DNA of 64,000 nucleotides from Trematomus loennbergii (GCA_012861695.1 JAAOOA010000343.1:90001-154000); one strand, 5' to 3'; positions 1 through 12,379 are shown, counted from the stretch's first letter. Numbers and translations: made by a program. The notes: generated by a model not told the origin, from the letters alone.

Positions 1-356
1 TCAATGGCAGGAGTTCTACGTAAGAGGAAGACAGAGAGCCGGACAGGAAGTAGCTGCTGCTCTGGATAGACATCATGTGGAGGAGAGTCTGCTCACCCTT
101 TCTCCTTCCCTGTAATCCTTCGTGTCAGATTTCTCTCTCTGTCAGGCAATAAGAGGAATGTATCTCTCTAATCATGTTAGTCCATGGACGATTTTGATCT
201 AAAGCATTTTGACAGTGGGGATTTTCTCAAAAAGAGGGTTGAAGTGGCTAATCATGGGTTTGAAACTTTCTGAAGGTTAGGTGTCTGTGTCCAAAACGCA
301 TTTACAAAAAGCACGCTGAGAGATGTTGTTTGGTTCTGTCTGAAAAATATGATTTA
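1..356. other. Unassigned non-coding DNA
   Basis: No exon, RNA gene or recognisable repeat was seen before the first MITE. The sequence is ordinary mixed-composition fish intronic DNA. Confidence 0.4.
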
Positions 357-360
357 TTAA

Positions 361-1222
361 AGGTCCCATGTCATGGCCATTTCTACTGATCATAATTCCA
401 TTGTTGAGGTCTACTAGAATAGATTTACATTGTTCAATGTTCCAAACTCACATTGGTTTCTCATACAGCATCCCTGTATAGTATGTGTATTCACTCTCTG
501 TCCTAAATGGCTTGTTGGAGCTCCTGCCCCCCCTCTCCCTGTGAGCCCAGTGTGCTCTGATTGGTCGGGAAGTTGCGAGGCTCGTTGCTGCAGGAACAGA
601 CAGGCTTCCGTGTCGGCGATACAGCTAGAACAAGCCAAACTCATCCTGAACACACACAAACACTCACAGCCGAAGTAAAAACAATAAGTGTGGCTTGATA
701 TTGAGTAAGAAAAAGGTTTATAACGCTGTGAGAATGGGTCTGCGGAGAGCATTTCTCCGCGATCCCAACGTAGCAGCCCGAAAAAGTTTACCCATTTAAA
801 CAGTCGTGGTAGATACCTTGTTTGTTTTAAACATCATAAATACACAAACAACAATGAATACTTACAGGTTGTGTACCCGAATCTCCCGCTGGTCCAAACA
901 AAGTAGGAACAGCATCGTTCTTCAGTGCCTACGCTGTACATATCCGGCATGAATCGCTGAAAGGTTTGGGAAGCTTTGTTTCGTGAAATGCTGGCAGAGG
1001 GTGTGGCCTCTGGGTATCCCCACGTCAGAGTACCCAGGAAGTAAACAATGGAAAATGAGAAATCTCCAACGAGGCGTTTTGGGGCAGGATAGACTGTATT
1101 AGAGTTTTACTCCCTACAGGGTACTTTGAGGGGTTTTGACTCTGCAGACCGTTTACATGCATAGAAACCTTCAGAACACACAAGGGGACGGGTAATAACC
1201 GGAAAAGCATGACATGGGAGCT
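361..1222. mobile_element. TTAA-flanked MITE, family A, 862 bp
   Basis: The left end AGGTCCCATGTCATG is mirrored at the right end by CATGACATGGGAGCT, and TTAA lies directly outside both ends (357-360 and 1223-1226). There is no transposase ORF. The last roughly 200 bp recur at 43958-44157 in the other orientation. An internal stretch of about 95 bp (about 672-768) matches the arm of the long-arm element near 25.6 kb, so the element is mosaic. TTAA duplications fit piggyBac or Kolobok superfamilies (inference). Confidence 0.8.
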
Positions 1223-1226
1223 TTAA

Positions 1227-1732
1227 ACAATAAACTCCGGTTGACTTTCCAGAAAAAAAGAAATATATCCAAAATCCAAACATCACATATTGTGATCAGG
1301 CGATCGTTAGAAATAAGGTGACAAAAATAATGCGCTTAAAAGAACTTCTATCAAAGTGCCAAATAATGTAATCTGATACAGTAATGCGTCAAATATTGTG
1401 TCGAATAATGTGCTCAAAAACTTTGAGGCCTTCCACAATCTTAACAAAAAACTCACCAGTGTCTCGTCCATTCAAAGCCTCGCCCACAACAGGTTGAGCT
1501 GACGTTACTCATTCAGTGTCCGTGTCAAAACACAGTTATATAAATATTAGATCACATAAATATCTTAACAGTTCTAAAAATAATATTTAATAAATAACAG
1601 TATACCGCAAAGATATCTGTCAGATATTTCCATCATAAATCAAAAGGGTTGATCATAAAAGGTTCACTATGTTCAACAAAGTGTTGTCTGAACACTAAAG
1701 ATAACAGGAAGTCCAGTCTGCTGTCTGTACTG
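1227..1732. other. Unassigned AT-rich DNA
   Basis: AT-rich sequence with no ORF or repeat that I can name. Confidence 0.35.
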
Positions 1733-1858
1733 AAAAAACGAAACGTTGACTTCAATTTAATGTATTGTGTCAACAGATTTCACGTAACTGTATTAGGTTA
1801 GTTGAAAGCAATAATAAGTGAAAGTCAACGTTTCAGATATTTCAGCGTGTGACATAGA
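1733..1858. mobile_element. Small palindromic MITE, family D (ACTGAAAAA ... GTTGACTT)
   Basis: The segment begins CTGAAAAAACGAAACGTTGA, carries GTATTAGGTTAGTTGAAAGC inside and ends with GTCAACGTTTCAG, so its ends are inverted. The same core recurs near 8.4, 26.0 and 35.2 kb. It is non-coding. Confidence 0.65.
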
Positions 1859-2840
1859 GACGTCTTTGGCTGTCACCTATGACACTAAATATAAAGTGCT
1901 CAATTTTGTATTTCTTGGATGGATTTCTTTCCTTGGAGTTGAGCTTTCCCCAATTGTAGAGTTATGATTTTCAGACTGAATGTGAGTGCACCTCTTTGGG
2001 TGCAGGGCAATATTGAGTAAGGTTTCCTGTGAAATCTGTTCATATGTGGCTCTTTGGCAGGGTCCAAACACTTGATTGATGAGAAAACAGCGAGGGATTT
2101 AATGCCTCCTCTACTGACGCCTGAAGTACCCCTAGTGTCAGCACCCAGGAAAATATGACCACAGATTGAAACCATAGGGGGAACAAAATATATATGGTAC
2201 CCTTGAACTTCCCCCAAATTTATTTTCAGGGAAATACAATTTGCAGGATGCTTGCGCTGCAGAAAGAAATAGGTGTTGGTAGGGGGTGAGAAATGAAAAT
2301 GAACGAAGCGATATGGAGTCGGGGGGTTTGTGTGCGGAACTGATTCCACAGCTTCGGGCCTCACCGGCGCGCTGTGATGTGGCTGACACCTCTACACACA
2401 CATTTATTTAGCTTAGCCGTCTAAATTAAAACTCAGCGGGGTCTTTTCTGTGCTGTTTACTAATTCAGAGGAGGCTGTCATCTTAGCGCAGTGTGTGGAT
2501 GATGGAGGCAGGGGAGGCACTTTTTGATGAGGTTTATTCCACCTCTCATAACTCAAGCAGCTGACAGACTGTGCTCAACTTCTCAGTTACCCTATCATTC
2601 TAAATTCTAAACATTTTCAGTTGACTGCTGTGTATTTAGTGCCTGCTAGACCCGCAGAGGATGACCTGCCAGCATCAGTTATTGAATTTCCTGAACTTAT
2701 TTTCAAGCATTCTCACAGAGATCAGGCTGTATGGGGTCCTGCAGGCGAAGACCTATGAAGACTGTTAGAGATTCTTCTTCCTGTTATCCAGCCATCTTCT
2801 ATCACGTCTGGATCCTAAACTTGGACATATGGAGAAGAAG
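1859..2840. other. Unassigned non-coding DNA
   Basis: Minus-strand open frames up to 154 codons occur here but none resembles a known protein family and none has convincing splice context. No repeat was recognised. Confidence 0.35.
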
Positions 2841-2844
2841 ACCT

Positions 2845-3770
2845 CCCTAAACATGCCAGCACTGCTCTCTCCTGGCTATAATCATACCTCAAACAGTTCA
2901 TCAATATCAGCAACTGCACCTCCTCCCCTGCTCCCCTGTCCCAAGGCGTCCCCCAGGGTTTGGTGCTTGGTCCTCTACTCTTCATCCTCTACCTCCTCCC
3001 CCTCAGTAACATCATACTGTACACCGCCATAGCCTCCTCTTCTGCTACGCCCACAATGCCCAACTCTTCATCTCCACAATATCCATCACTACTGCAGCAC
3101 TCTCAACTCTCACAAACTGCCTCGTTGAAATTAAATCCTGGATGCAAAACAACTTCCTCAAACTGAACTGTGATCACACATGTTCATCATCAGTCCCAAA
3201 TCCCTCACCAAAAAAAACAATTACCTCTCCCTCACAATTGCCAATCCACTCTGTCTCACATCCGTGACCTTGGAGTCGTCTTCGACAGCCACCTCTAATT
3301 TGAAACCATATCAACCATTTCACCTAAACCACATTTCTGCACCTCAAAACATAGCAGGCCTCCGCCCATCCCTCTCCTCTGCTGCTGAAACCCTCATCAC
3401 AAATTGACAACAGCATCCTCTATGGTACACCATCAAAACTCCTCCATAAACTCCAGTACATTCAGCACTCTGCCGCCCACCCCCTCACCCACACTCCTCC
3501 CCCCACCCTTAGCTCCTCAGGCCTCCTTGCTCCACCTCACAGGACCAAGAACCGGACCTGGGGGACAGAACTTTTTCCAACGCTGCCCCCTCCCTCTGGA
3601 ACTCCCTCCCCAAGCACATCCATGTCTGCACTAATCTGTCTTCAGTCAAATCTCAAATCCAAAATCACCTCTCCAGAACTGTTTTTTATCAGTAATTATT
3701 GTTGTGTTTTTATATTTTAATTAGATAGTACCATAAAAAGCACTCGATAAATAAAATGTATTATTATAAA
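2845..3770 (+). mobile_element. L2-clade LINE, decayed RT 3' half
   Basis: Read across frameshifts, the sequence follows the order of fish L2 reverse transcriptases. A QGVPQG.VLGPLLFILYLLPL motif lies near 2940-3000, a degraded YADD region (CYAHNAQLFIS) follows, then IKSWMQNNFLKLNCD near 3130-3165, and PSLWNSLPKHI near 3590-3620. It ends in a TAAATAAAATGTATTATTAT tail at about 3765. Multiple frameshifts and internal losses show it is dead. It is 5'-truncated, as usual for LINE insertions. Confidence 0.85.
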
Positions 3771-4196
3771 GAGCCAGAATGAGGCAAGGAAAAGAGGAGA
3801 GGATGGAATAAGGTGGGGAGGGAGGCGGCAGATAACTGATGGGTAAACAGCTCTGGCACAGGCTGGAATGAAGCAGTGTCTCCTGTGGCTGGGACTTTGG
3901 AGAGAATAAATGCCACTGTTACAAACAGCCCAAACCAGTATTAATCTCCCCGATAGCCCTCATGCCCGCCGTGCATTAGAGGAAATAGCACGCTAAACCA
4001 CAGAACCGTTCAATCTTCCCCGCATGCTCCCCGAGAGCCGCCTGCAAACAGCCCAGCCCAGAGCAATAAGGAATGATGGAGGAGCGGAGCGTACGGGAGC
4101 CCCATCCACCACACAGCTTTACATTTTAATCACATCACACAATAAGACAGGTGCAAATCAAGAACAGGCAGGTGGAGGGAAGCAATTAACAGGATA
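3771..4196. other. Unassigned DNA between the L2 and the nested MITEs
   Basis: Purine-rich, then mixed sequence. No gene, RNA or repeat recognised. Confidence 0.35.
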
Positions 4197-5242
4197 CAGG
4201 AGAGTGGGAAGTAACCAAGTACATTTACTCAAGCACTGTACCATTTGAAGGTATTTGCACTTTGCCTGAGTATTTCCATGTTATACTGTGTACTCCACTA
4301 CAGTTCAGAGGTAATGGTGTACTTTTACTCCACTACATGTATTTAATCCCTTTAGTTACTTTACAGATGTGGATGAATGATGTGAAATATAATCAAGTGT
4401 TAAATCAGACTGTAGTTCCACCTGGAGTAAATTCTCAAGCTACCCTGCAGTATACAAAGTCATTCAAACTAGCTGCACCTTTACCAGCTTTGAGAACACT
4501 TTCATGATCAATCATTATAAAACATATCATATATATTATTCTGAATGGACCAATCTGCACAATCGCTACTTTTACTTTTGGTACTTTCACTATATTTTTA
4601 TACCAATACTTTTGTACTTTTACTTGAATAACATTTTAAATGCAGAACAGAGTATTCCTTCACTCAGGTACTTATACTTAAAGGTCCCCTATTATACTGT
4701 GTGTTTGGCTCCAAACACCAAACAGATCATTGCAGCATCCCATAATCCCCTCTGTTTCAGCCCTGTTCCAAAAGTGCTGATTCTCGGTCTGTTACTTTAG
4801 ATGAAAATAAGGAGCCACTCCCCATGCCCCTCTGAGAGAGATTTAGTTAAAAAGAACACATTAGGCGCTTTCACACCGCAATACTTTTCCCACTTTAGTT
4901 CCGATATAGTTCAGAAATGTCGCGTTCACACCAAAAAGAGCCGGAACTAAAATGAGTTAATGAGAACCTTTTTACCCCCTTTTCCATCAGTTTTCCGTCC
5001 CTGCTAGAGAGCAGGGACTTTCGTGGGAGAAAAAGGTTCCTATGTCTGATTGGCTGGGCGGAATGCAAACCACGCCCCGTAAAACTCCCACATTTTTTTA
5101 TTATCCTCGCATTAGCATTATTAGCATTATTAGCATTATTAGCATTCCCGCGCACAACGAGAGAGTCTAACTTATGGCAACACAAAAAAAACATGGGCGG
5201 TGGAGATGAGGAGGTGTCGGTGTTCTGGCGATTTACTCGGAA

Positions 5243-5289
5243 GGCTTCAGTAGAAGCTGCTGGGAGTCCCAGCAGCTTCTACTGAAGCC
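5243..5289. repeat. 47-bp palindrome with 23-bp perfect arms
   Basis: Arms begin GGCTTCAGTAGAAGCTGC and are exact inverted copies separated by one G at 5266. It could extrude as a hairpin or cruciform. Confidence 0.95.
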
Positions 5290-5447
5290 AGTCCCCAACT
5301 CTGGGGACTTCCGGCCGGGGACTCGGGTGGCAGTATACGCGTGAAGTGGTTTGCGCCTGCCAGTAAACCCAAAGCAGAAGAAGAAGAAGTGACGTCAGCG
5401 GCTTCATTTGCCTAATCTTTCCCCAGGGACTTATGAACGCGATCTGT

Positions 5448-5487
5448 ACTTAGTTCATGAGAACTAAAGAGTTCTCATGAACTAAGT
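5448..5487. repeat. Inverted repeat, 18-bp perfect arms, 4-nt loop
   Basis: The arm ACTTAGTTCATGAGAACT (5448-5465) and its exact inverse (5470-5487) are separated by AAAG, close to the right TIR of MITE H. Confidence 0.95.
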
Positions 5488-5776
5488 TCTGATGAACCTT
5501 TGTGGAAAAGTACTGCGGTGTGAAAGCGCCTAATGGTGCTCTAGGAGGAGATTCAGGTGATAAGGTAGGGGGTTACCTTGGTTGCTGATTGGCTAATGGT
5601 TACACAAGCCAAAAAAGCCATATGACACAAAGTGGCCAAATCTGATCAGGACAGGTTTTTATATAAATGGATCAGGAGAGAGAATCTTTTTTCCTGAAAC
5701 GTTCAGAATCTCTTAACACAGAGGGGACATAATAGTTGATCTTTAAGTACAAGAGTACTTCTCCCACCTCTGGAGG

Positions 5777-7892
5777 AGGGATGAAAGAAAAGTCAGAGAG
5801 AGTCCTGGGTCATTTCATCGACGTATAAAACGAAAGGCTTTCGATCAGATTTGTTTTTAATTCTCTGGGCATTGATTTGAGGATGGGAGAACACAGAGAG
5901 TTTTAGATGGTATTGATATGATGGAGAGTGTTCAAAGGAAAGAGGATTTGTGCTATTTGACCTGTTTGGGGAAAGTGACCTTGGTTACTCACACCCTCAA
6001 AGAGCCACGTTGGATGGAGGGCTTACCAAGACATAATGTAGCCTCTGGTCAAACTGAGGATTAAACCCTAAACTCCAATTGGATTGCTCCCTAGATTATT
6101 CATCCAGACCTCAGGAGGGTTATATTATCACTCAGAGAGGGGTGAGGTGTTCCCTCCTTGCTTCCTTTACGCAGCACACCCTGCACATATCAGACAGACT
6201 GTAGTTATAATTGTCCAGGCCCGGTGCCAAAGTCAAATGGAGTGTTGTGCTCATTTCCCCCTGACTACAGTCATCAATCTTTTAATCTGCAGTGACATTT
6301 CTCCCGGCTCCTGAAGCACGCTGCACTTTTAAGGTTTTACTCCAAAGTGTGACAATGAAAAGTGGAACATGTTGCACACATCGCGAAGGCTTTAGCGATA
6401 GAGTGACTAGAAAAGGCCAAGTATTCATTAAAAGGGGTTGAATGTTTTCCGTGACTTAGAAGCAGCTCCATAAACCATCAACCTTTTACTGAAAATAACA
6501 AGTGTTGGTCAAAAAGTTCATCCTTGATTTCAATACATTATTCCAGTGTGGTGAGATATGTAACTCTCCGGGGGGGTTGATCTGTAAAACCCACACACCT
6601 GTCTCAGCCTCACAATGAAACCTTCTGATTTCAGAGGTGAGCTGCAGTGGTGGATATTCTGAGGGAATCTCAAGAAGCTTCTCCTCCCTGACAGGAATTC
6701 TGATCCAAAAAGAAACTGAGTCTTCAACCTTGAAAGAGGTGTGAGTCTGTGAGTCTGTACTCACAATGCTCTGTTGCCGTGTGCAGTTGAAGTAATTAAA
6801 AAGTGAAGTGCTGGGACTAGCTGGAGTATCTGCGGCTCCGCTCTATCTGCCGTCTGCAGACCTCAGGTCAGCACTGTCATCAGGCCTGTGAGGGAGCTTG
6901 TTAGCAGCAAGGTCAGCAGAGAGGGGTTAACAGGAGGAGAGGTGGGGGAAATCAGGGAAATGTGTTTACTAATGGGACACTACGTTCTGGCTGAGACACA
7001 CTCTTTTATTTTGTATGAAGTTTATTCTATAATGAGTCTATATACTATAGTCAGATAACATCATTATCCACTGTCTTCACTATAGGGAATATGATGAGTG
7101 AATTGAATCCCACATTTTGACTTCAAAATATGTGGTGTAATGTGTTTTGGTGCCACAAAATAAAATCACAACAGGATTGTTGGTTATGAATGCATCATAA
7201 GTTAGTATGATGCAGTAAAAACAATATTGGATGATTTTTGTTTGAATGTTTTGGACTGAGTTAAACCACGACATAATGGACAGAAAACAGCTTTCAAGAC
7301 AAAGGTTAAAACAAATGATACTTAAATGAATGACATACAAAAATATATATTAACAAATGTTGACAGTGATCAATAATTCAAAAGAGAGAACTCAAAACAA
7401 CATAAATGATTAAAATGTATGTATTAGACATGTTAGGTCACAAAGCTGGTACCAGAGGTTGCATATTAAATGATAAGGTGTTTCCTTTCCAAAAGATGTA
7501 AGAATTTCCCCATATTTTATAATAATAGAAGGCATCAGGCTTTCCCTCTATAGCATAGGTTAATGTTTCTAAGGCCGGACAATGAGAGAGGTTTGTAAAC
7601 CAGGGATTGATTGAAGGGTTTTCTGGGTTTTTCCAAAAGACAGATATTATGTGTTTAGCTTAGAAGAGTTGTTTTTGAGTCTTGGAATCACAGGGAAACA
7701 TCTAGAATACGAGGAGGGGCTTTCCTGGTACTGTGAGGGAAACCATTTGTGATAATGTGCCCAGAACATCTTTCCAAAATGTTCAACCAGCCGGATCGAT
7801 CCGATGCCATGGGGTTTGTGTGCCTCTTTCTGAGATTGCACTCACTGGAGCTCAATCCTAACCTCTGAGCAGTTGATAATATGCACTAAATG
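5777..7892. other. Unassigned intronic DNA
   Basis: No exon or named repeat was seen. Open frames of 60-90 codons occur on both strands and look random. Confidence 0.35.
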
Positions 7893-8391
7893 CAGTGGTA
7901 AGAAGTACTCAGAGCCTTTACTTAGTAAAAGCACAATTACTTTTGTCTTAAAACTCCATTACAAGTTAATGTCCTCATTTCAAAAAGTTACTTAAGTAAA
8001 GTACAAATGAATTGGCATCAAAATATACTTAAAGTACAAAAATAAGAAGTACAGAAGTATTCAAAGCTAGATGTACTTCAGATTAACCCATTATGCAAAA
8101 TGGATCTTTTCACAGTATCATATTATTATGGTTATTATATTATCCTGTTTTTATACAGGAGAGAGGGCAATTTAGAATTATAGTTTATCAATGTGGAGCA
8201 GTACTACATTATACCAATATATCACAATATTATTTTTGTTTTTATGAAAAAAGTAACAAGTAACTGTGTGTTAAAATAAATATAGTGGAGTAAAAGTTAA
8301 ATATATGCCTCTTAATTGTAGTGGCAAGGAGCATCAAACGTAAATATTCAAGTAAAGTAAAAATATCAATAAAGTACTTAAGTACATTTAA

Positions 8392-8571
8392 AAACTGAAA
8401 CGTTGACTTAAATGTGTTATGTCAACATATTTCACATAACTGTATTAGGTTAGGTGATAGTAATAATATTAAGTTCAATGAATTTTTTATTTATATATTT
8501 GCTTTCAACTAACCTAATACGTTATGTGAAATATGCTGAAATATTTCATTAAAGTATACGGTTCAGTTTTG
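8392..8571. mobile_element. Palindromic MITE, family D
   Basis: It starts AAACTGAAACGTTGACTTAA and later carries GCTTTCAACTAACCTAATAC, the inverse of an internal motif of the 1.7-kb and 35.2-kb copies. It ends near GGTTCAGTTTTGTG. Confidence 0.6.
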
Positions 8572-8599
8572 TGTACACTACTTCAGTAAATGTACTTTT

Positions 8600-9407
8600 C
8601 CCGTTATCGTCCTTGTGTGGCGGGGCCTAAGACGGTCTGCCAAGCCTCATACTACCACCTGAGGAACATCTCCAAAATGCGACACTCCCTCACCAAACCA
8701 GACGCAGAAAAACTGCTCCATGCCTTCATCACCTCCCGCATTGACTACTGCAATTCTCTGCTTGCAGGCCTTCCAACAAAAACCACTCAGAGACTACAAT
8801 ATGTACAAAACTGTGCCGCCCGGATACTCAGAAAAACACGCAAATCAGAGCACATCACCCCCATCCTTCACTCACTCCACTGGCTCCCTGTAACACACCG
8901 GATCAACTACAAAGTCCTCATAATGGTCTTCAACGCCATCAACCACACTGGCCCCACCTACCTACAGGAACTGCTCACCAGAAAACACTCCATACCTCAC
9001 ACACACTCAGGTCAGACAGCTCCAATCTCCTGGCTGTTCCGCGGACAAACTGGTCACCATGGGAAACCGTGCTTTCTCCTCCCTGGGTCCACGTCTGTGG
9101 AATCAGCTTCCAGAGAACATACGGACCTCGGCATCACTCTCAGTTTTTAGGAAATGCCTCAAGACCCACCTGTTCCACACCGCATTTTACTGACTGTCCT
9201 TTATTTTATTTATTTATTTTATTTTAAAACCTTTTATGCTCTTAACCTTTTATTTTTATTTTTGATATTACCATATTTTATTCAATATGCTCCTTTAGAT
9301 ATATTTTTATTTTATAATTTTCTCCTTATAGCTTTGTGAAGCACCTTGAGATGACGTTGTTTTTAAAGTGTGCTATATAAATCTAATGTATTATTATTAT
9401 ATTATTA
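8600..9407 (+). mobile_element. L2-clade LINE, 5'-truncated, RT C-terminus and 3' tail
   Basis: The conceptual product runs SYYHLRNISKMRHSLTKPDA, HAFITSRIDYCNSLLAGLP, NCAARILRKTRKSEHITPIL and LHWLPVTHRINYKVL, the signature 3' end of fish L2 reverse transcriptases. After a frameshift near 9010 the frame continues MGNRAFSSLGPRLWNQLPEN and KCLKTHLFHTAFY. The 3' end is GTGCTATATAAATCTAATG followed by an ATT-rich tail. It is less decayed than the L2 at 2.8 kb but still broken. The ATG at 8590 lies in the host MITE and is not a real start. Confidence 0.9.
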
Positions 9408-9423
9408 TTACTTTCCACCACTG

Positions 9424-10640
9424 ACTAATGCTCCTTGTTATAACTCTCCTGTGGAGATGTCTATGACCTTTGGATCACCGTCTCCCTACACCCTCTCCCT
9501 ACACCCCTCCCCACCCTAATCTTAACTCCCAACCTGTACAGCCCCCCCCCCAGGAGCACAGCCTGTGGGGGCAGGTTACAGAAAGAGAAAGAGCGAACCA
9601 AACAGGCGGAGTGAGAGAGAGTGAGATGGGGGGGTGCTGGTAAAGGTCACCTTCACCCCCCCCCCTCCCCCTGCTGCGCCTCACCCTGCGTCTCTCTCAT
9701 TAGTGCTGCACGCTGCAGAGCACAGGAGGGGGGGGGGGTTAACATCATGCCTTAAAGACTACATTGACGCTGACCAACGCCTGCAGAGTCTGTATGACGC
9801 CTCGGCCTGACAGAGCATATGTTGTTTACATGCTAAATGAGCTCAATCTGCCTCAAAACAAGTCTGCAGTCTGTGGTGGATGTGCAGGAAGTCTGCAGCA
9901 ACAGCAGGGCATCAGGAGGGAGGGTTCACTGATGTTTAGGCTGTATCATTTTGTTATTATTATTTTAATTATTAACACTACATTGATTCCAGTTTGCTAT
10001 GCAAGTTTTCTACCACTGACAAACACAAGGGCCAAATGCACAGCGGGGCTACCCTATCTGAAGAAAGCCCCCTCGCTCTCTACAGCTATGAAATATGATA
10101 GGTATAAATGACTTGTGAGAAACACAGAGAGGTCTACTGGAGGAAGTCCAACAGGAAGTTGGCCATTTTAAATCTGAAGATGTTGCACTTTGATCCACTT
10201 TACATTTACCTTAAAACCATACTGATGAAAAGTGATCAAAAATGTGAGTTTTCATGTAACATCCTGTGTGAGTTTTCTGTCAAGGGCCAGGGAAACTAGT
10301 CATTGTAAATCTTTGGAATCCGGTAAAAGCAGGAAGGTTAAATGACCACTCAGCTGTGTAGAATTGCTATCCCATAATGCTGAGGAGCCTGTGAGAGACA
10401 CCTTCAAAAAGGATCGTCAAATCAAACCAACAATAGACAAGGAGGTGATACTATACTTCATTTTCCAAAATGCAAAACTTTTAAGGTTAAAGGTCTGTTC
10501 CTTTTGAAATAATGAACTTAATATACTCTGCTGTCTGGTTAATGCCGAAGTGCCCTTGAGCAAGGCACCTAACCCCCAACTGCTCACTGATGTAAAAAGT
10601 GTGTACTGTGTGTATAAAACCTGTACCCGTATAAAAACGC
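9424..10640. other. Unassigned DNA with C/G homopolymers
   Basis: Low-complexity C-runs near 9541 and 9653-9670 and an 11-G run near 9728 are present. No gene or named repeat was seen. Confidence 0.4.
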
Positions 10641-10641
10641 A

Positions 10642-10834
<193 letters not shown>

Positions 10835-10839
10835 TTGTG

Positions 10840-11109
10840 TCTGAATTCCAATTATCACTCCAACTCTTCGATCTTCACGCTTGGTGTGTGTGTTGCTGAG
10901 GACCCGGGGGAGTGCAGTGTGAAGTTATTTAGATCAGAGGTATGGCAGAAAACAGCAAACAGAAAGGCAACAACATAAAACTGCAAATAGACGAGCATGG
11001 ATCCCAACAACTGAGCGTCCAGCGCCTCTAAGGGATGTCTCTGTGTGTTTTCTATCTCAAAATAGCCTGCCTGGCCATGCCATTTTTTTTTACCGGAGAT
11101 AGAAATAAG
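10840..11109. other. Unassigned DNA between microsatellites
   Basis: No feature recognised. Confidence 0.35.
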
Positions 11110-11113
11110 TGCG

Positions 11114-11145
<32 letters not shown>

Positions 11146-11188
11146 TGTGTGTGTGTGTGAGTGTGTGTGTGTGAGTGTGTGTGTGTGG
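11110..11188. repeat. (GT)n/(GTGC)n compound microsatellite
   Basis: GT repeats enclose a GCGT-rich core near 11127-11146 and GAGT interruptions. Confidence 0.95.
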
Positions 11189-11754
11189 TAAACACGTTGT
11201 TTAACAGGTGCTGCTTTAAAGACACAGAGAAACACAAAATGTCAACTGGAGGAAATCCGTTTTTTTATCTGGTGTTGTAAGAAATCCTCCAAATTCCAAG
11301 CAACTTCAAAGTTGGTCAGTACTATCTTAAGACCATACTGATGACAAGTTACAAACAATGTGTGTTTCGTGGAACATCCATGCAGTGACTTGGCAGCAAT
11401 TTACCATGAAACAGGAAGTGGTTTTAACTTCATTGCACCAAGTCCAATTAGCCCCCCATCAAACCGCCCTCTGGCTGGATTGGCTGGATCACTGAGAATG
11501 CAGAACCTCAAAGTGTGATCACAGGCTAAAGAAAGATACACCATGGACTATTACCAGCCTAGAGCGATCTACTCCAGATGGGATCTATTTATACATGCAA
11601 TACACATCCATAGTGGCACCAGACAAGAGGAATGGTTGGGAATAAATAATAAAATAAGGACCGTACAGTAGCACATCCTGTGTTACACCAGGTGTTAGTC
11701 ACAGCCATGCTACACATGCCTACTCACCTCATCTGGAAGTTCCAGATAAGTTCT
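11189..11754. other. Unassigned DNA
   Basis: No feature recognised. Confidence 0.35.
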
Positions 11755-11760
11755 CACACA

Positions 11761-11807
<47 letters not shown>

Positions 11808-11828
11808 ACACACACACACACCACACAA

Positions 11829-11889
<61 letters not shown>
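11755..11889. repeat. (CA)n microsatellite with ACC interruptions
   Basis: CA repeats broken several times by CCACACA phase slips. Confidence 0.97.
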
Positions 11890-11890
<1 letters not shown>

Positions 11891-12372
11891 AGGCCTGCAG
11901 TCTGATGTAATTAGGGATGGAGCAGAATGCTTCCCAGCTGACAGACAGCCACAGGGCTGTACAGTATGGACAGACAGCATTTGGTATCAACCTGCCTCGC
12001 TGCTGATGATCCGGCTGAATGTGATCACGGCCTGCTTATGTCATGCTCTTTTCCTTCCTATTATACATGCCTGTGTGTGTGATGTTCACACTAAGTGGTA
12101 TTGAGAGAACAGAGTGGCCAGGTTTTCCTTTTAGATGTTGTGTGGCTGAGCGCTAATGTGTAAGCCTGAATGTGTTCCGATGTGTTCACACCTGACCACC
12201 TCAGTGACATAACTGATCTCTCTCTCGTCCTGTAGCACCATGGCCTCGTTTCTGCTCCGGCTACAATGGAAGCCAACATGTGTTTCCAATGCGTGAAGTT
12301 TAGTCTTCAATTCTATTCTCTAATCACATCATATTCACTTAAATATTGCTGAGCTCTGGAAACAGAGCAAAA
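11890..12372. other. Unassigned DNA
   Basis: No feature recognised. Confidence 0.35.
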
Positions 12373-12379
12373 CTAAACC

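Larger units (their letters stand above)
4864..5530. mobile_element. MITE H with long TIRs and internal palindromes, 667 bp
   Basis: Left end GGCGCTTTCACACCGCAATA and right end TACTGCGGTGTGAAAGCGCC are inverted copies extending at least 28 bp, with TA immediately outside each end (the flanking CATTA/TAATG is itself symmetric, so the duplication length is ambiguous). Inside are two near-perfect palindromes (5243-5289 and 5448-5487) and a TGACGTCA octamer at 5390-5397. No transposase is present. Confidence 0.8.
4682..5742. mobile_element. TTAA-flanked MITE, family B, split by MITE H
   Basis: It starts AGGTCCCCTATTATACTGTG after TTAA (4678-4681) and ends GGGGACATAATAGTTGATCT before TTAA (5743-5746). 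Without the inner element at 4864-5530 it is about 394 bp. It is inserted in the outer TAC-rich MITE. A diverged left-end relic of the same family starts near 29588. Confidence 0.75.
4197..5772. mobile_element. hAT-like TAC-rich MITE, outer shell of a triple nest
   Basis: Left part 4197-4677 (GTGGGAAGTAACCAAGTACA, then repeated TTTTACTCCACTACATG) and right end 5747-5772 (GTACAAGAGTACTTCTCC, then CACCTCTG) together form one copy of the teleost AAGTACTTAAGTA repeat. It is interrupted by family B MITE 4682-5742. A related copy at 29482-30130 has a perfect 8-bp duplication, which supports hAT. The left boundary here is uncertain by several bases. Confidence 0.7.
7893..9423. mobile_element. hAT-like TAC-rich MITE, split by MITE D and an L2
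   Basis: Left end CAGTGGTAAGAAGTACTC and right end CTTTCCACCACTG are inverted. The flanks ACTAAATG (7885-7892) and ACTAATGC (9424-9431) look like an 8-bp duplication with one base lost. Family D MITE (8392-8571) and an L2 LINE (about 8600-9407) interrupt it. Confidence 0.7.

Noticed and set aside
1900..2364. 154-codon minus-strand open frame
   Set aside because: No recognisable domain, composition like random intronic DNA, no splice context.
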